The notes: generated by a model from the letters alone, not told the origin. Counted from the stretch's first letter, positions 1-6,643 are shown. The stretch is DNA of 52,058 bases from Acidaminococcus intestini DSM 21505 (GCF_000425045.1 NZ_AULA01000013.1:1-52058); one strand, 5' to 3'. Program-made: numbers and translations.

Positions 1-251
1 TGACAGGCGACAGCCATCATTGACTGTCCGGCATTTACTTGTGAAACCAATTCAAGTTTCTCCTCTGGGGACCATGCCTTGTAATGTGCTTTGTGACACA
101 ATGCTTCCGGTCCGCCAGCCTGTTCGATACGATTCCAAGTACGAATCTTGTTACGAAAATTTGCTGTTTTAATTCCTTTAGGTGTTTTTACCCACTTACC
201 TTGACGATAAAGTTCTACACACATCAGCTTAAATTCAGTCGTATAACGCAA
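1..251 (-). CDS. IS3-family transposase OrfA, N-terminal part
   Basis: Partial gene that runs off the left edge; about 83 residues are visible. The product begins LRYTTEFKLMCVELYRQGKW and continues through WSPEEKLELV, the helix-turn-helix pattern of IS3/IS150-group OrfA proteins, which bind the element ends before OrfAB-mediated transposition. The start is a TTG at 251-249 preceded by AAGGAGG seven bases upstream. No ATG lies between this ribosome site and the conserved sequence. It was recognised from the translation; completeness and activity cannot be judged here. Confidence 0.65.
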   Translation of the reverse strand, partial: MRYTTEFKLMCVELYRQGKWVKTPKGIKTANFRNKIRTWNRIEQAGGPEALCHKAHYKAWSPEEKLELVSQVNAGQSMMAVAC

Positions 252-253
252 AA

Positions 254-291
254 TGTACCCTCCTTACTGGGTGTCCAGTAAAGAGGGTACA
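254..291 (-). repeat. Palindromic IS end that includes the transposase ribosome site
   Basis: The 38 bases at the IS end form a near-perfect inverted repeat: arms of 17 bases with 16 matches around the loop ACAC. The 3' arm contains the AAGGAGG ribosome site of the OrfA gene. In a transcript reading in from outside the element the site would be paired; a transcript starting inside the 5' arm would leave it open. The pairing is seen in the sequence; the regulatory consequence is inferred. Confidence 0.6.
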
Positions 292-357
292 TTTCAAGAA
301 GCCGATGCTCTCTTAGGTCCCTTTTTCTTATCATATTCTTTTCAGCAATTCAGAGTC

Positions 358-376
358 ATCCCAGCTATGCTGGGAT
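358..376. terminator. Stem-loop downstream of the first helix-turn-helix gene
   Basis: Perfect 8-bp inverted repeat ATCCCAGC/GCTGGGAT with a 3-base loop, about 40 bases past the stop of the gene at 416-607. A second small hairpin (AGGCAT/ATGCCT, 398-413) lies closer to the stop. Neither has a clear U-tract on the minus strand, so termination is only a possibility. Nothing else is recognised between 292 and 415. Confidence 0.3.
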
Positions 377-415
377 AAAGTTTTCTGCCTCATTTTTCCC
401 AGGCATTTATATGCC

Positions 416-607
416 TCAAGTAAAACTGCTTTTTCCTGAGCTAATCCATTCATCAATGGATGCTTTTTTGAAACGCCATTGCCGCCCAATTCGCACAGCC
501 GGGATTCCCCTTCCCGACCGGATCCAAAAATGGACAGTTACGGAGCTTACCCCTAGATATTTTGCTACTTGTTCGATTGAAATCCATTGATCTTTAACGT
601 CTGCCAT
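416..607 (-). CDS. Small excisionase-type helix-turn-helix protein, copy 1
   Basis: 63-residue protein that is essentially one MerR/excisionase-type DNA-binding domain (HTH_17, TIGR01764-like). It starts WISIEQVAKYLGVSSVTVHF, then WIRSGRGIPAVRIG, the wing RQWRF and a C-terminal DEWI helix. The start at 607 is chosen because GGAGG lies ten bases upstream; the longer frame back to 697 has no ribosome site. Such proteins bind DNA as recombination directionality factors or as small regulators. No recombinase or other gene is co-transcribed, so the target is unknown. It is the most divergent in sequence at the recognition helix among copies 1-3. Confidence 0.8.
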   Translation of the reverse strand: MADVKDQWISIEQVAKYLGVSSVTVHFWIRSGRGIPAVRIGRQWRFKKASIDEWISSGKSSFT

Positions 608-1140
608 ATGTACCAATCCTCCATATTCTCCAAATTCCTTTTCTGCATTGCATAGAACGTGCACCAGAATTCCACTATTACAGTACCATACCGACATCTA
701 TTTTTCACTTCTCAATTTCTTACATTATTTTGTAATAGTTTTTATTCAAAAAATTGATTTTCTCTATATCCTTGTCCAAATAAGGACGTTCTGGGCAATC
801 AATTTCCGGTATGTTCATTTTTTCTTTATCTTTTACGGGATCTATCGTTTTTTATGCACGTTTTTTTCTTTTCCCCCATCAAGTGAATCTTTTTCCTATC
901 TGGTTATACCTAATACATCTACTAGTTGATTTCTCTAATCGCAGCGCCTCTTTTCATGGAAACGCCAAAGCGCTTCGTAATCATCTCTTTATTTTACTAA
1001 ACAAAGAGACTTTATTATTATACTATAGTTCGAATTGTATGGGACTTTAAAAAAATTGAAAAATACGCTATAACAAATAAATATTACTTGCAATAACTTT
1101 TTTATCAAAAAGTTAGGGTTAACCATTGGGTTCTCATAAG
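608..1140. other. AT-rich intergenic region, no gene recognised
   Basis: The roughly 530 bases between helix-turn-helix copies 1 and 2 are very AT-rich, with only short frames that lack ribosome sites or recognisable domains. An AACTTTTT/AAAAAGTT hairpin lies at 1096-1115. The region presumably carries the promoter of copy 1, but I could not pick a convincing -35/-10 pair. Confidence 0.5.
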
Positions 1141-1184
1141 AAAAAACTCCCCACAGAAGACGTTACCATCCTTCTTTGGGGAGT
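1141..1184 (-). terminator. Rho-independent terminator of helix-turn-helix copy 2
   Basis: Read on the minus strand, an AACTCCCC...GGGGAGTT stem extended by AAGAAG/CTTCT pairing is followed directly by a run of T. It lies about 45 bases past the stop of the gene at 1231-1422 and makes that gene a single-gene transcript. Confidence 0.8.
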
Positions 1185-1230
1185 TCCTACATGAGGGGAC
1201 CGGCAGCAAACCAACATCCACCCATTCATT

Positions 1231-1422
1231 TCAACTGAAATAGCTTTTTCCCGATTTAATCCATTCATCAATATCCGAGATCCGAAAACGCCATTGACGG
1301 CCAATACGGACAGCAGGGATGTCCTTTCCCGAGCGGATCCAGAAACGTATGGTCACAGCGCTGATGCCAAGATATTCAGAAAGTTCCTCAATGGAGATCC
1401 ACTGTTTCTCAATCTTTGACAT
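1231..1422 (-). CDS. Small excisionase-type helix-turn-helix protein, copy 2
   Basis: 63 residues, single HTH_17/MerR-like domain: WISIEELSEYLGISAVTIRF, then WIRSGKDIPAVRIG, RQWRF and IDEWIKSGKS. The start at 1422 follows AAAGGAGG with a seven-base gap, one of the best ribosome sites of the set. The core is nearly identical to copy 3 (one difference over about 40 residues), which points to recent duplication. It is monocistronic, with its own terminator at 1141-1184. A regulatory or directionality role is inferred from the family only. Confidence 0.82.
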   Translation of the reverse strand: MSKIEKQWISIEELSEYLGISAVTIRFWIRSGKDIPAVRIGRQWRFRISDIDEWIKSGKSYFS

Positions 1423-1832
1423 AGAGCATCCTCCTTTCCGTGATTTGATGGGCCATGCCTTCGCAAAGTAAGCAGAAATCATTATAGCAGATTTATATTT
1501 CCTTTTCAATTGATTTTAATATATTATTTGATATTTATATTTATTTTATTATTAAATCAATTATCAATTATATAATTTTTTCTTTATACTGAAATTGTTT
1601 ATTCTTATTCCATCTTTCACTATGATTCTTTTATTCTATTTGTAAAAGATGAAAATTTCATGAAGATTTTACTCTTGCCAATTCATCATCGCGATTTTCT
1701 TCTGTTTTCTCTAAATCTCTTTTGTTTTTACCTTTTTATTGTAGTGAATGCATCCTATCAAAACAACAAGTTCCAATCTATAGGAATAGCAAGATCTACA
1801 AAATCATAAGAAAAAAATTATTTATGAATGCA
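1423..1832. other. AT-rich intergenic region, no gene recognised
   Basis: About 400 bases of AT-rich sequence upstream of copy 2 and beyond the terminator of copy 3. No frame with a ribosome site or recognisable product is seen on either strand. It should hold the copy 2 promoter, which I could not place. Confidence 0.45.
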
Positions 1833-1866
1833 TGAAAGAAGCGGGGCCTATTCTCTTATGCCCCGC
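1833..1866 (-). terminator. Rho-independent terminator of helix-turn-helix copy 3
   Basis: Minus strand GCGGGGC-loop-GCCCCGC stem followed by TTCTTTC, about 40 bases past the stop of the gene at 1907-2092. Placement and structure match the terminators of the sister copies. Confidence 0.7.
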
Positions 1867-1906
1867 ATTTATCATCCGATACGAATCAGCAGCCATTTTC
1901 AGGCTG

Positions 1907-2092
1907 TCATACGAGTTCACTTCTTCCGGATTCAATCCATTCATCAATCTCTTCAATCCGAAAGCGCCATTGACGGCCAATCCGGACAGCCGGAATATCT
2001 TTTCCCGAACGGATCCAAGAGCGAATGGTCACGGCACTGATACCAAGATACTCAGACAGCTCTTCAATGGATATCCACTTATGGTCCACCAT
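1907..2092 (-). CDS. Small excisionase-type helix-turn-helix protein, copy 3
   Basis: 61 residues (MVDHKWISIEELSEYLG...), the same single DNA-binding domain as copies 1, 2 and 4. Two ATG codons are adjacent; the second (2092) is preferred because GGGAG lies six bases upstream, against three for the first. The core differs from copy 2 mainly at one recognition-helix position (Ser for Phe after VTIR) and in the C-terminal tail (EEIDEWIESGRSELV). That could change DNA specificity while the scaffold is kept; this is inference. Confidence 0.8.
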   Translation of the reverse strand: MVDHKWISIEELSEYLGISAVTIRSWIRSGKDIPAVRIGRQWRFRIEEIDEWIESGRSELV

Positions 2093-2142
2093 CATCCTCT
2101 CCCATCTCTTTCCGTATTGATAACCATGATACAGCTTCATGT

Positions 2143-2169
2143 TTATTACGGTTATTATGGTTATTATGG
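2143..2169. repeat. Three tandem 9-bp units upstream of copy 3
   Basis: TTATTACGG, TTATTATGG, TTATTATGG lie in direct tandem about 50 bases upstream of the copy 3 start. The position suits an operator or a slippage-prone promoter element, but this is suggestive only. The rest of 2170-2341 is AT-rich with no gene seen. Confidence 0.6.
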
Positions 2170-2341
2170 TATTTATTTTCTTTAGTTGGTATTATACTAC
2201 AAAAAGAAATATAATAAAAGTTGCAATTTTCTTACTTATTATCAAAAAAAACGCTAATATATTAAATTATATAAAATTATACGAAATTATATAGGATAAT
2301 ATATATATTTTCTTTTTCCTTATAGTTTTTATTATTCGCAC

Positions 2342-2396
2342 AAAAAAGAGACCCCTAAGCTTAATGATGCTTACTGAACCAGCCTCAGGGTCCCTC
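2342..2396 (-). terminator. Rho-independent terminator of the dead helix-turn-helix copy
   Basis: Minus strand stem GACCCTGAGGCT...AGCTTAGGGGTC followed by TCTTTTTT. It lies about 70 bases past the stop of the pseudogene at 2466-2660, so the whole gene-plus-terminator unit was duplicated or conserved even though the gene is broken. Confidence 0.7.
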
Positions 2397-2465
2397 ACTT
2401 TTTACCCGATTCTATAAAAAGTCTTCCGATCCTGTAGACGGAGGAATATGTGCACACGCCTTTGT

Positions 2466-2660
2466 TCAGGCGCTGAAATTGCTTCTTCCTGATTGGGTCC
2501 ATTCATCGACGTCCTCGATCTTGAAGCGCCACTGACTGCCAACCCGAACAGCTGGAATATCCTTTTTCGAACAGATCCAAGAGCGATTGGTCACGGTACT
2601 GACATCAGGATATTCAGAACGTTCTTCAATGGATATCCACTTTCTTTAAATTTGAGATAT
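2466..2660 (-). pseudogene. Dead copy of the excisionase-type helix-turn-helix gene
   Basis: Translating the minus strand gives KWISIEERSEYPDVSTVTNR, then SWICSKKDIPAVRVGSQWRF and DVDEWTQSGRSNF, clearly homologous to the four neighbours. The position of their start codon is ATA instead of ATG, and codon 5 is TAA. The helix-turn-helix core has lost conserved residues (LG to PD, RSG to CSK, GRQ to GSQ). A good AAGGAG ribosome site is still present upstream of the lost start. The reading frame is otherwise open, so decay looks recent or the remnant is tolerated. Confidence 0.75.
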
Positions 2661-3059
2661 AGCCAGCCTCTCCTTACATGAAATCCATGAGTGACTGAGA
2701 AGAAGACGCATCTCGATTTCCTTGGCATCCTGAGAAAAGCCTGACGCGCATTTATGAGCAGATGGCAATCCTTTTGACCTCTTATTCATGGCGTATTCCG
2801 CAGCCCAGCAAATCGTATAAAAAGATGAAATCAGTCCCCACCTTTCGTCATCGTGTCCGAATCCCAAGTCCTCATCAAAAAGAAATCATCTTTCTTATGA
2901 TTCTTCATATCTACTTTTTCTTATCATTCTATTCATCCTTTGATGATTTAGATTGTACTAAAATTTAAATTACATGTAAATTTAGTATTTTCTAATTATA
3001 GCGATATCCATAGTAGATAAGGATCCACCCGCAGGATACAAACACATTGTCTTCATCGC
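2661..3059. other. Intergenic region, no gene recognised
   Basis: Short frames here have no recognisable product. The longest minus-strand frame (2867-2646) merely runs through the former ribosome site and the TAA of the pseudogene. No RNA gene is recognised. Confidence 0.4.
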
Positions 3060-3091
3060 AAAAAAGACCCTGCCCTTTTTCAGGCAGAGCC
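3060..3091 (-). terminator. Rho-independent terminator of helix-turn-helix copy 4
   Basis: Minus strand GGCTCTGCC-loop-GGGCAGGGTC stem (with G-T pairs) followed by TTTTTT, about 30 bases past the stop at 3124. Confidence 0.75.
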
Positions 3092-3123
3092 TTCTTTCCC
3101 ATGGAAAAAGAGGAAAAAATCGG

Positions 3124-3318
3124 TCAATCATCGAAATTGCTTTTTCCTGATTTGATCCATTCATCAATATCCTTGATTCGGAAACGCCACTGCCGCCCCA
3201 CCCTTTTTCCAGGCAGGTTCTTTCCACTGCGCAGCCAGTAGCGAACCGTCACAGGACTGACACCGATATATTCGGCGACTTCTTCAATATTGATCCAACG
3301 CTCTTTATTTTCATTCAT
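3124..3318 (-). CDS. Small excisionase-type helix-turn-helix protein, copy 4
   Basis: 64 residues starting MNENKERWINIEEVAEYIGV; one MerR/excisionase-type domain ending DIDEWIKSGKSNFDD. The start at 3318 is set by alignment with the sister proteins; the upstream GAGGG is a weak ribosome site. The recognition region (SPVTVRYWLRSGKNLPGKRV) differs from copies 1-3, so its DNA target may differ. It is the last member of the array before tRNA-Leu and has its own terminator. The function beyond DNA binding is unknown. Confidence 0.8.
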   Translation of the reverse strand: MNENKERWINIEEVAEYIGVSPVTVRYWLRSGKNLPGKRVGRQWRFRIKDIDEWIKSGKSNFDD

Positions 3319-3677
3319 AAGCCCTCGCAATCTACGGCCGCCAGAAAAATCAATTCTGGCTCCTACCGCCCTGCACAGTTCATCCTTATGGAAGGTATGA
3401 ACCCCTACGACGCTCACCGTATCTCTTTCAGGAATCGTGCTGCGATTTATTTTTTGAATGATGACGATTTATCTTTCATTGAATCATTCTTATATCAAAT
3501 ATATTATATAGTAAATATTTTATAACTTAAAGTTTTGTCCTTTATATCACGATGTTAAAGTAATATTAAGTACCAAGTTTTACAATTTATAAAAATCTAC
3601 ATCTTTTATTTATCAATTTGATAACAAACCCTCCAAATTGTAGACAACTCTTCTCCACGCCTTCCCAAAATCAACAT
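3319..3677. other. AT-rich intergenic region, no gene recognised
   Basis: About 360 AT-rich bases between helix-turn-helix copy 4 and the tRNA-Leu promoter. I see no gene. It presumably holds the promoter of copy 4 on the minus strand. Confidence 0.45.
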
Positions 3678-3706
3678 TTGCAATTCTTGTCATTTTAGAT
3701 TATAAT
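3678..3706 (+). promoter_or_regulatory. Promoter of tRNA-Leu
   Basis: TTGCAA (3678-3683), a 17-base spacer and a perfect TATAAT (3701-3706), 40 bases before the tRNA 5' end. Typical sigma-A-type spacing. Confidence 0.8.
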
Positions 3707-3745
3707 CTTTCATATCCCTGTGTGGCTTGACGCGGGGATCTTTAT

Positions 3746-3829
3746 GCGGATGTGGCGGAATTGGCAGACGCGCTAGACTTAGGATCTAGTGTCTTCGACG
3801 TGCAGGTTCAAGTCCTGTCATCCGCACCA
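3746..3829 (+). tRNA. tRNA-Leu (anticodon TAG)
   Basis: 84-base gene with a 7-bp acceptor stem (GCGGATG/CATCCGC), anticodon stem CTAGA/TCTAG around loop CTTAGGA, the long variable arm of class II tRNAs, a TTCAAGT loop and an encoded CCA end. Anticodon UAG reads leucine CUN codons. Confidence 0.95.
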
Positions 3830-3832
3830 AAA

Positions 3833-3867
3833 AAGGACCTATCGCTTTGAGCGACAGGTCCTTTTCC
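3833..3867. terminator. Bidirectional terminator between tRNA-Leu and luxS
   Basis: AAGGACCT...AGGTCCTT stem with A-rich and T-rich flanks, so it can terminate tRNA-Leu on the plus strand and luxS on the minus strand. The two genes converge on it. Confidence 0.85.
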
Positions 3868-3875
3868 TTTTTCAT

Positions 3876-4352
3876 TTACACCAAACGACGTTCATAGGGA
3901 TCACTGCTGATTCCCTTTTTTAGGATTTGTTTGGCCCATTCCTGGGCGCAAAAGAGGGAATGGTCCTTATAGTTGCCGCATTCCTTTTCCTTTGTTCCCG
4001 GCACGTCTTCCCATTTTGTCGTTACAATAAGTTCCAACGCTTCCTTGAGGGCTTTTGCCACGTCCCTGGGATCATGGTGGCCCCAGCACAGGAGATGGAA
4101 ACCTGTGCGGCAGCCAAAGGGAGAGCAGTCAAGATATCCTTTGATGCGAGGGCGTAGATAAAGGGCCAAAAGATGCTCTAAGGTATGCATGCCCCCTGTA
4201 GGGATTTCTTCTTTGTTTGGCTGGGCCAGGCGGACATCAAAATTGGAGACAATATCGCCGTGTTCCCCTTGTTCTTCCCCAATGAGACGTACATAGGGGG
4301 CAATGACCTTTGTATGGTCAAGGGTAAAGCTTTCGATGATAACTTTTTCCAT
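3876..4352 (-). CDS. luxS: S-ribosylhomocysteine lyase LuxS
   Basis: 158 residues. LuxS cleaves S-ribosylhomocysteine to homocysteine and DPD, the precursor of autoinducer-2, in the activated methyl cycle. The metal site is visible: HTLEH at residues 56-60 (His56, Glu59, His60) and Cys125 in ECGNY; the catalytic Cys81 is in GCRTGF. Length is normal for the family. The start at 4352 follows AAAGGAAC; the longer frame to 4397 has no ribosome site. A terminator (4403-4433) lies about 50 bases upstream and beyond that is the prophage edge, so luxS may depend on a weak local promoter that I could not identify with confidence. Confidence 0.95.
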   Translation of the reverse strand: MEKVIIESFTLDHTKVIAPYVRLIGEEQGEHGDIVSNFDVRLAQPNKEEIPTGGMHTLEHLLALYLRPRIKGYLDCSPFGCRTGFHLLCWGHHDPRDVAKALKEALELIVTTKWEDVPGTKEKECGNYKDHSLFCAQEWAKQILKKGISSDPYERRLV

Positions 4353-4402
4353 GATTGTTCCTTTCCGCGTTATCGCATGACAGCAAAAGTCGTACATAAA
4401 TC

Positions 4403-4433
4403 AAAACTCCCCACCCTCTTTGAGGATAGGGAG
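4403..4433 (-). terminator. Strong terminator upstream of luxS, probably the displaced end of the tRNA-Lys operon
   Basis: Minus strand CTCCCTATCCTC-AAA-GAGGGTGGGGAG stem (12 bp with G-T pairs) followed by TTTT. If the prophage is removed at the proposed att sites, this hairpin would lie 13 bases after the CCA end of tRNA-Lys, the expected place for a tRNA operon terminator. The structure is seen; the ancestry is inferred. Confidence 0.75.
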
Positions 4434-4446
4434 CTTACAGTTGAAG

Positions 4447-4452
4447 TGGTGA
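4447..4452 (+). other. Proposed attL core (TGGTGA)
   Basis: The same six bases occur at 36695-36700, where they are the antisense of the TCACCA 3' end of tRNA-Lys. Joining the outer flanks of the two copies rebuilds tRNA-Lys followed closely by the terminator at 4403-4433, a sensible native arrangement. The core is short, as is normal for large serine recombinases, so the assignment stays tentative. Confidence 0.5.
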
Positions 4453-4539
4453 ACTTACCCATACCACATACGAACCTCACCGTACTGGTATCACAGGACT
4501 TTTTTACAGTCCGGATCCGTCGGGAAGTCGCATGAAAAT

Positions 4540-4573
4540 AAAGGCCATAGCACAAGACACGGCTATGCCTTTA
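4540..4573 (-). terminator. Terminator of the prophage late operon
   Basis: Minus strand AAAGGCATAGC-loop-GCTATGGCCTTT stem (one bulged G) followed by ATTTTC. It lies just past the stop of the last prophage gene (4595) and close to the phage end. Confidence 0.75.
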
Positions 4574-4594
4574 TTATATCATCAATCTTCGATT

Positions 4595-4900
4595 TCATAC
4601 ACCCTTGGCAGGTTCTTCTTTTGCGTTCTCCGCCGTTGCTTTCGTCAGTACGGTCTTTACCACAAACACCAGCCCTTCCATGACCAGCGGCAGAACGATG
4701 CCATCACGGACGCGGCACCAGCCGGATTCCTGAGGAGCCTGTGCCTTCACCTTTTCAGAAAAGCCATCTACGGCATTTTCAATGATTGGCATAACTTGTT
4801 CCAGCAGAGTGTTGGTGACCTGGTCTTTCAGTTCATCGGTCACGACATCGACATTCAGCACATCAACAATATTGTCTCTCACATCAGTCCATTTACTCAT
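4595..4900 (-). CDS. Small phage protein of the lysis region, function unknown
   Basis: 101 residues, start after AAAGGAG. The first two thirds are acidic and probably helical; a hydrophobic stretch (DGIVLPLVMEGLVFVVKTVL) follows and the tail is charged (ENAKEEPAKGV). One membrane-associated segment next to an amidase and two small membrane proteins suggests a lysis accessory or holin-like role. No family was recognised, so this is only a contextual guess. It is the last gene of the late operon. Confidence 0.6.
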   Translation of the reverse strand: MSKWTDVRDNIVDVLNVDVVTDELKDQVTNTLLEQVMPIIENAVDGFSEKVKAQAPQESGWCRVRDGIVLPLVMEGLVFVVKTVLTKATAENAKEEPAKGV

Positions 4901-4936
4901 GATTATTTTCTCCTTTTCAACTTTCGCAGCATACGG

Positions 4937-5488
4937 TTACTGGATGCTGCATTCATAGTCCGTTACACCTCTGGCAATTGCCCTGGCAAAATCATCCTGC
5001 TTTTCTTCCAGCAGCTGTTCATCATCATCATTGGAAATGAAAGCCAGCTCAACAAGGACCGCCGGAGCATCGGTGTTAGTCAGTACATAGAGCCCATTGA
5101 CACCGGGCGTAGCCGTTTTAACGCCGCGGTCTACAGTCCCCAATGCGTCAACAATCTGATTCTGGATGCAGGCTGCCAGAGCATGACCGGCAGAGCTGCC
5201 TGCACACGCCCATGTTTCTGTACCGGTTGCGGAAGCTGCTTCTGCGGAATTGCAGTGGATAGAGATGAAAAGATCTGCACCACTGGCATTCGCCTGATCA
5301 CAGATTTCTTCAAGGCTGTCGCACTGGAAGACGTTCGTCACACCTACACCAGCAGCCTTGAGATAGTGAGCAACAAGGTCACCCACTGCCAGTGCTACAT
5401 CGCACTCACGCAGCCCAGTATTGCCGTTCACCGCGCCCGGGTCCGGATTGCCATTGGGTGCATGGCCAGGATTAATAAATACGTTCAT
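4937..5488 (-). CDS. Phage endolysin: N-acetylmuramoyl-L-alanine amidase (Amidase_3)
   Basis: 183 residues, one Amidase_3 domain with no separate cell-wall-binding module. It hydrolyses the amide bond between muramic acid and the stem peptide. Zinc ligands are visible at His9 (NPGH), Glu28 (LRE) and His78 (SIHCNS), with catalytic Glu147 (VELAFISN). The start follows AAAGGAGGTGA. It overlaps the upstream holin-like gene by four bases (ATGA), the normal order for a lysis cassette. No signal peptide is present, so export depends on a holin. Confidence 0.92.
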   Translation of the reverse strand: MNVFINPGHAPNGNPDPGAVNGNTGLRECDVALAVGDLVAHYLKAAGVGVTNVFQCDSLEEICDQANASGADLFISIHCNSAEAASATGTETWACAGSSAGHALAACIQNQIVDALGTVDRGVKTATPGVNGLYVLTNTDAPAVLVELAFISNDDDEQLLEEKQDDFARAIARGVTDYECSIQ

Positions 5489-5691
5489 TTATTGTCACCT
5501 CCTTTCGGTGTGGAGCCCTTGATTGTGCCGCCGATGTATCCCAAAAGGCCGGTCACAATGCTCATGGCCAAATTATCGAGCCCATAAAAAATAGCCATTA
5601 TCAGGCTCGCTGAAAGAGCAATAATGACTAGAATGTTTTCGATATCAATTTTTTCAAACTGGAACAACTCAACCACCGCCTTACACGTCAT
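5485..5691 (-). CDS. Holin-like small membrane protein
   Basis: 68 residues with one clear membrane segment (NILVIIALSASLIMAIFY), a second weaker hydrophobic stretch (MSIVTGLLGYIGG) and a charged C-terminus (KGSTPKGGDNK). This is the size and layout of small phage holins, which make holes that release the endolysin. It overlaps the amidase by four bases. The family was not identified precisely; the call rests on topology and position. Confidence 0.6.
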   Translation of the reverse strand: MTCKAVVELFQFEKIDIENILVIIALSASLIMAIFYGLDNLAMSIVTGLLGYIGGTIKGSTPKGGDNK

Positions 5692-6016
5692 CCGGAAGCT
5701 TGTGCGGAAGGCTGCTAAAGCGCTTATAGATTCCGCTTACAATACCGTTCCCTCCAAGGTCACAGTATGCGGCATACATTGAGCCCATGATTTCCACCGT
5801 ATTAATCGGGGCATATCCTTTTTCAAGGCATGTCTCCATTCCAGTGATAAGACGGTCGCGTAGCAGGGCCTGCACTCCCTTGACCAAAGCTTCATTTCGT
5901 ACTTCCTTTTCGTCTTCTTGCTCTTTAATGCGTTTTCGCTGCTGTTTCCACTCATACAACAGGATGCCTGAAAATAAGGATGGCACGCCTGCTAAAAGAA
6001 TCTGCCACCAATCCAC
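5681..6016 (-). CDS. Phage membrane-anchored protein of the lysis cassette
   Basis: 111 residues. An N-terminal hydrophobic segment (WWQILLAGVPSLFSGILLY) is followed by a basic, probably coiled helix (EWKQQRKRIKEQEDEKEVRN) and a soluble domain. The start is GTG at 6016, fixed by AAGGAGG seven bases upstream and by coupling: its GTG shares the G of the TAG that ends the preceding gene. It could be a second holin component or a spanin-like accessory. No family was recognised. Confidence 0.6.
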   Translation of the reverse strand: MDWWQILLAGVPSLFSGILLYEWKQQRKRIKEQEDEKEVRNEALVKGVQALLRDRLITGMETCLEKGYAPINTVEIMGSMYAAYCDLGGNGIVSGIYKRFSSLPHKLPDDV

Positions 6017-6174
6017 TATTTAGCCTCCTTAGTTGTGCTGTCGGCGGTCTTGCCCGGTTCAGCATCCTTGGGCGCTTCTTCCTGGTAAAGGCAGCACTTC
6101 GGATTCTGGCAGGTACCGTCATCACGTAAAACCTTCAAGCAACGAACACATCTCTTCTTGAGTTTAAATGCCAT
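6016..6174 (-). CDS. 52-residue cysteine-rich phage protein
   Basis: The product begins MAFKLKKRCVRCLKVLRDDG and contains Cys9, Cys12, Cys22, Cys27 and Cys28, a plausible zinc site of the C-x2-C...C-x4-C type, followed by an acidic low-complexity tail. The start at 6174 follows AAAGGAGG. The stop TAG overlaps the GTG of the next gene, a sign of translational coupling. It has no recognised family and lies between tail-fibre accessory and lysis genes. Confidence 0.6.
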   Translation of the reverse strand: MAFKLKKRCVRCLKVLRDDGTCQNPKCCLYQEEAPKDAEPGKTADSTTKEAK

Positions 6175-6190
6175 GATTGTGGTCCTCCTT

Positions 6191-6643
6191 TTATTCGTTC
6201 AATGCTTTCATATCCGAATCAAACTGTGCATCGAGATTTGTCAGTTCAGTTCTGAGTTCGTTCTGAGTATCCGCATCACCGGCAAGAGCCGCAGCCAGAT
6301 AATACTTCATGAGTTCTTCTTTGTCAGATTCATACGTAGACTGCAGCTCTGCCTGTTTTTTTGCTTTCTGCTCCTCGGCTGTTGGCTCCGGTGCAATGTA
6401 TGCGGTCGGCTTACCATCTGCACCTCGTACATATTCGCCAGTCAGGTACTGGTTATAATCTGCTGCGGAAATGACATCTACGACAGCTGCATCCTCGAAC
6501 AAATCTTTAGCCTTTTCCGTTAAGGAAGCCAGCTTTCCTGTATTCTTGTCCTTGCCAGGGTCAAAGTCGCAGATCAGCGAACCAACGCGCTTGCCATCTG
6601 CATCGAACCCCGCCACGTAGTAATCAACGTTCGTACCGTTCAT
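6191..6643 (-). CDS. Tail-fibre-proximal phage protein, function unknown
   Basis: 150 residues. The N-terminal part (MNGTNVDYYVAGFDADGKRV) looks like a small beta domain. The C-terminal 60 residues are rich in Lys, Glu and Ala and probably form a coiled coil (EEQKAKKQAELQSTYESDKE). Proteins of this layout are common just after tail-fibre genes and often act as fibre assembly chaperones or accessory tail proteins, but no specific family is claimed. The start follows GGAGG at an eight-base gap. The tyrosine recombinase and cassette array lie between it and the fibre gene. Confidence 0.6.
   Translation of the reverse strand: MNGTNVDYYVAGFDADGKRVGSLICDFDPGKDKNTGKLASLTEKAKDLFEDAAVVDVISAADYNQYLTGEYVRGADGKPTAYIAPEPTAEEQKAKKQAELQSTYESDKEELMKYYLAAALAGDADTQNELRTELTNLDAQFDSDMKALNE

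Larger units (their letters stand above)
1..291 (-). mobile_element. IS3-family insertion sequence, one end (truncated by window)
   Basis: The minus strand starts with TGTACCCTC at position 291, the TG terminus expected of IS3-family ends, and runs into an OrfA-type transposase gene that leaves the window. Only this end is visible, so the second inverted repeat, orfB and the target duplication cannot be checked. The family assignment rests on the OrfA protein; the exact boundary is inferred from the terminal TG. Confidence 0.6.

Noticed and set aside
2646-2867. A 73-codon minus-strand gene upstream of the pseudogene
   Set aside because: It passes through the former ribosome site and ends on the pseudogene's TAA; no ribosome site or family.
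4512-4516. GATCC shared between the left end and tRNA-Lys as an att core
   Set aside because: Rebuilding attB with this core would replace the ACCA end of tRNA-Lys by CGGA, destroying the tRNA in the empty site. TGGTGA gives an intact tRNA followed by a terminator.
4453-4535. A pseudoknot-like structured leader upstream of luxS (ATACCA/TGGTAT and GGTGAG/TTCACC pairings), as for a riboswitch
   Set aside because: The sequence lies on the phage side of the proposed attL and ends at the displaced tRNA terminator. The inverted segments are more likely integrase attP arm sequences. No known riboswitch consensus was recognised.
4532-5587. A 351-codon plus-strand frame over the lysis genes
   Set aside because: It is antisense to the amidase and holin-like genes, which have clear motifs and ribosome sites.
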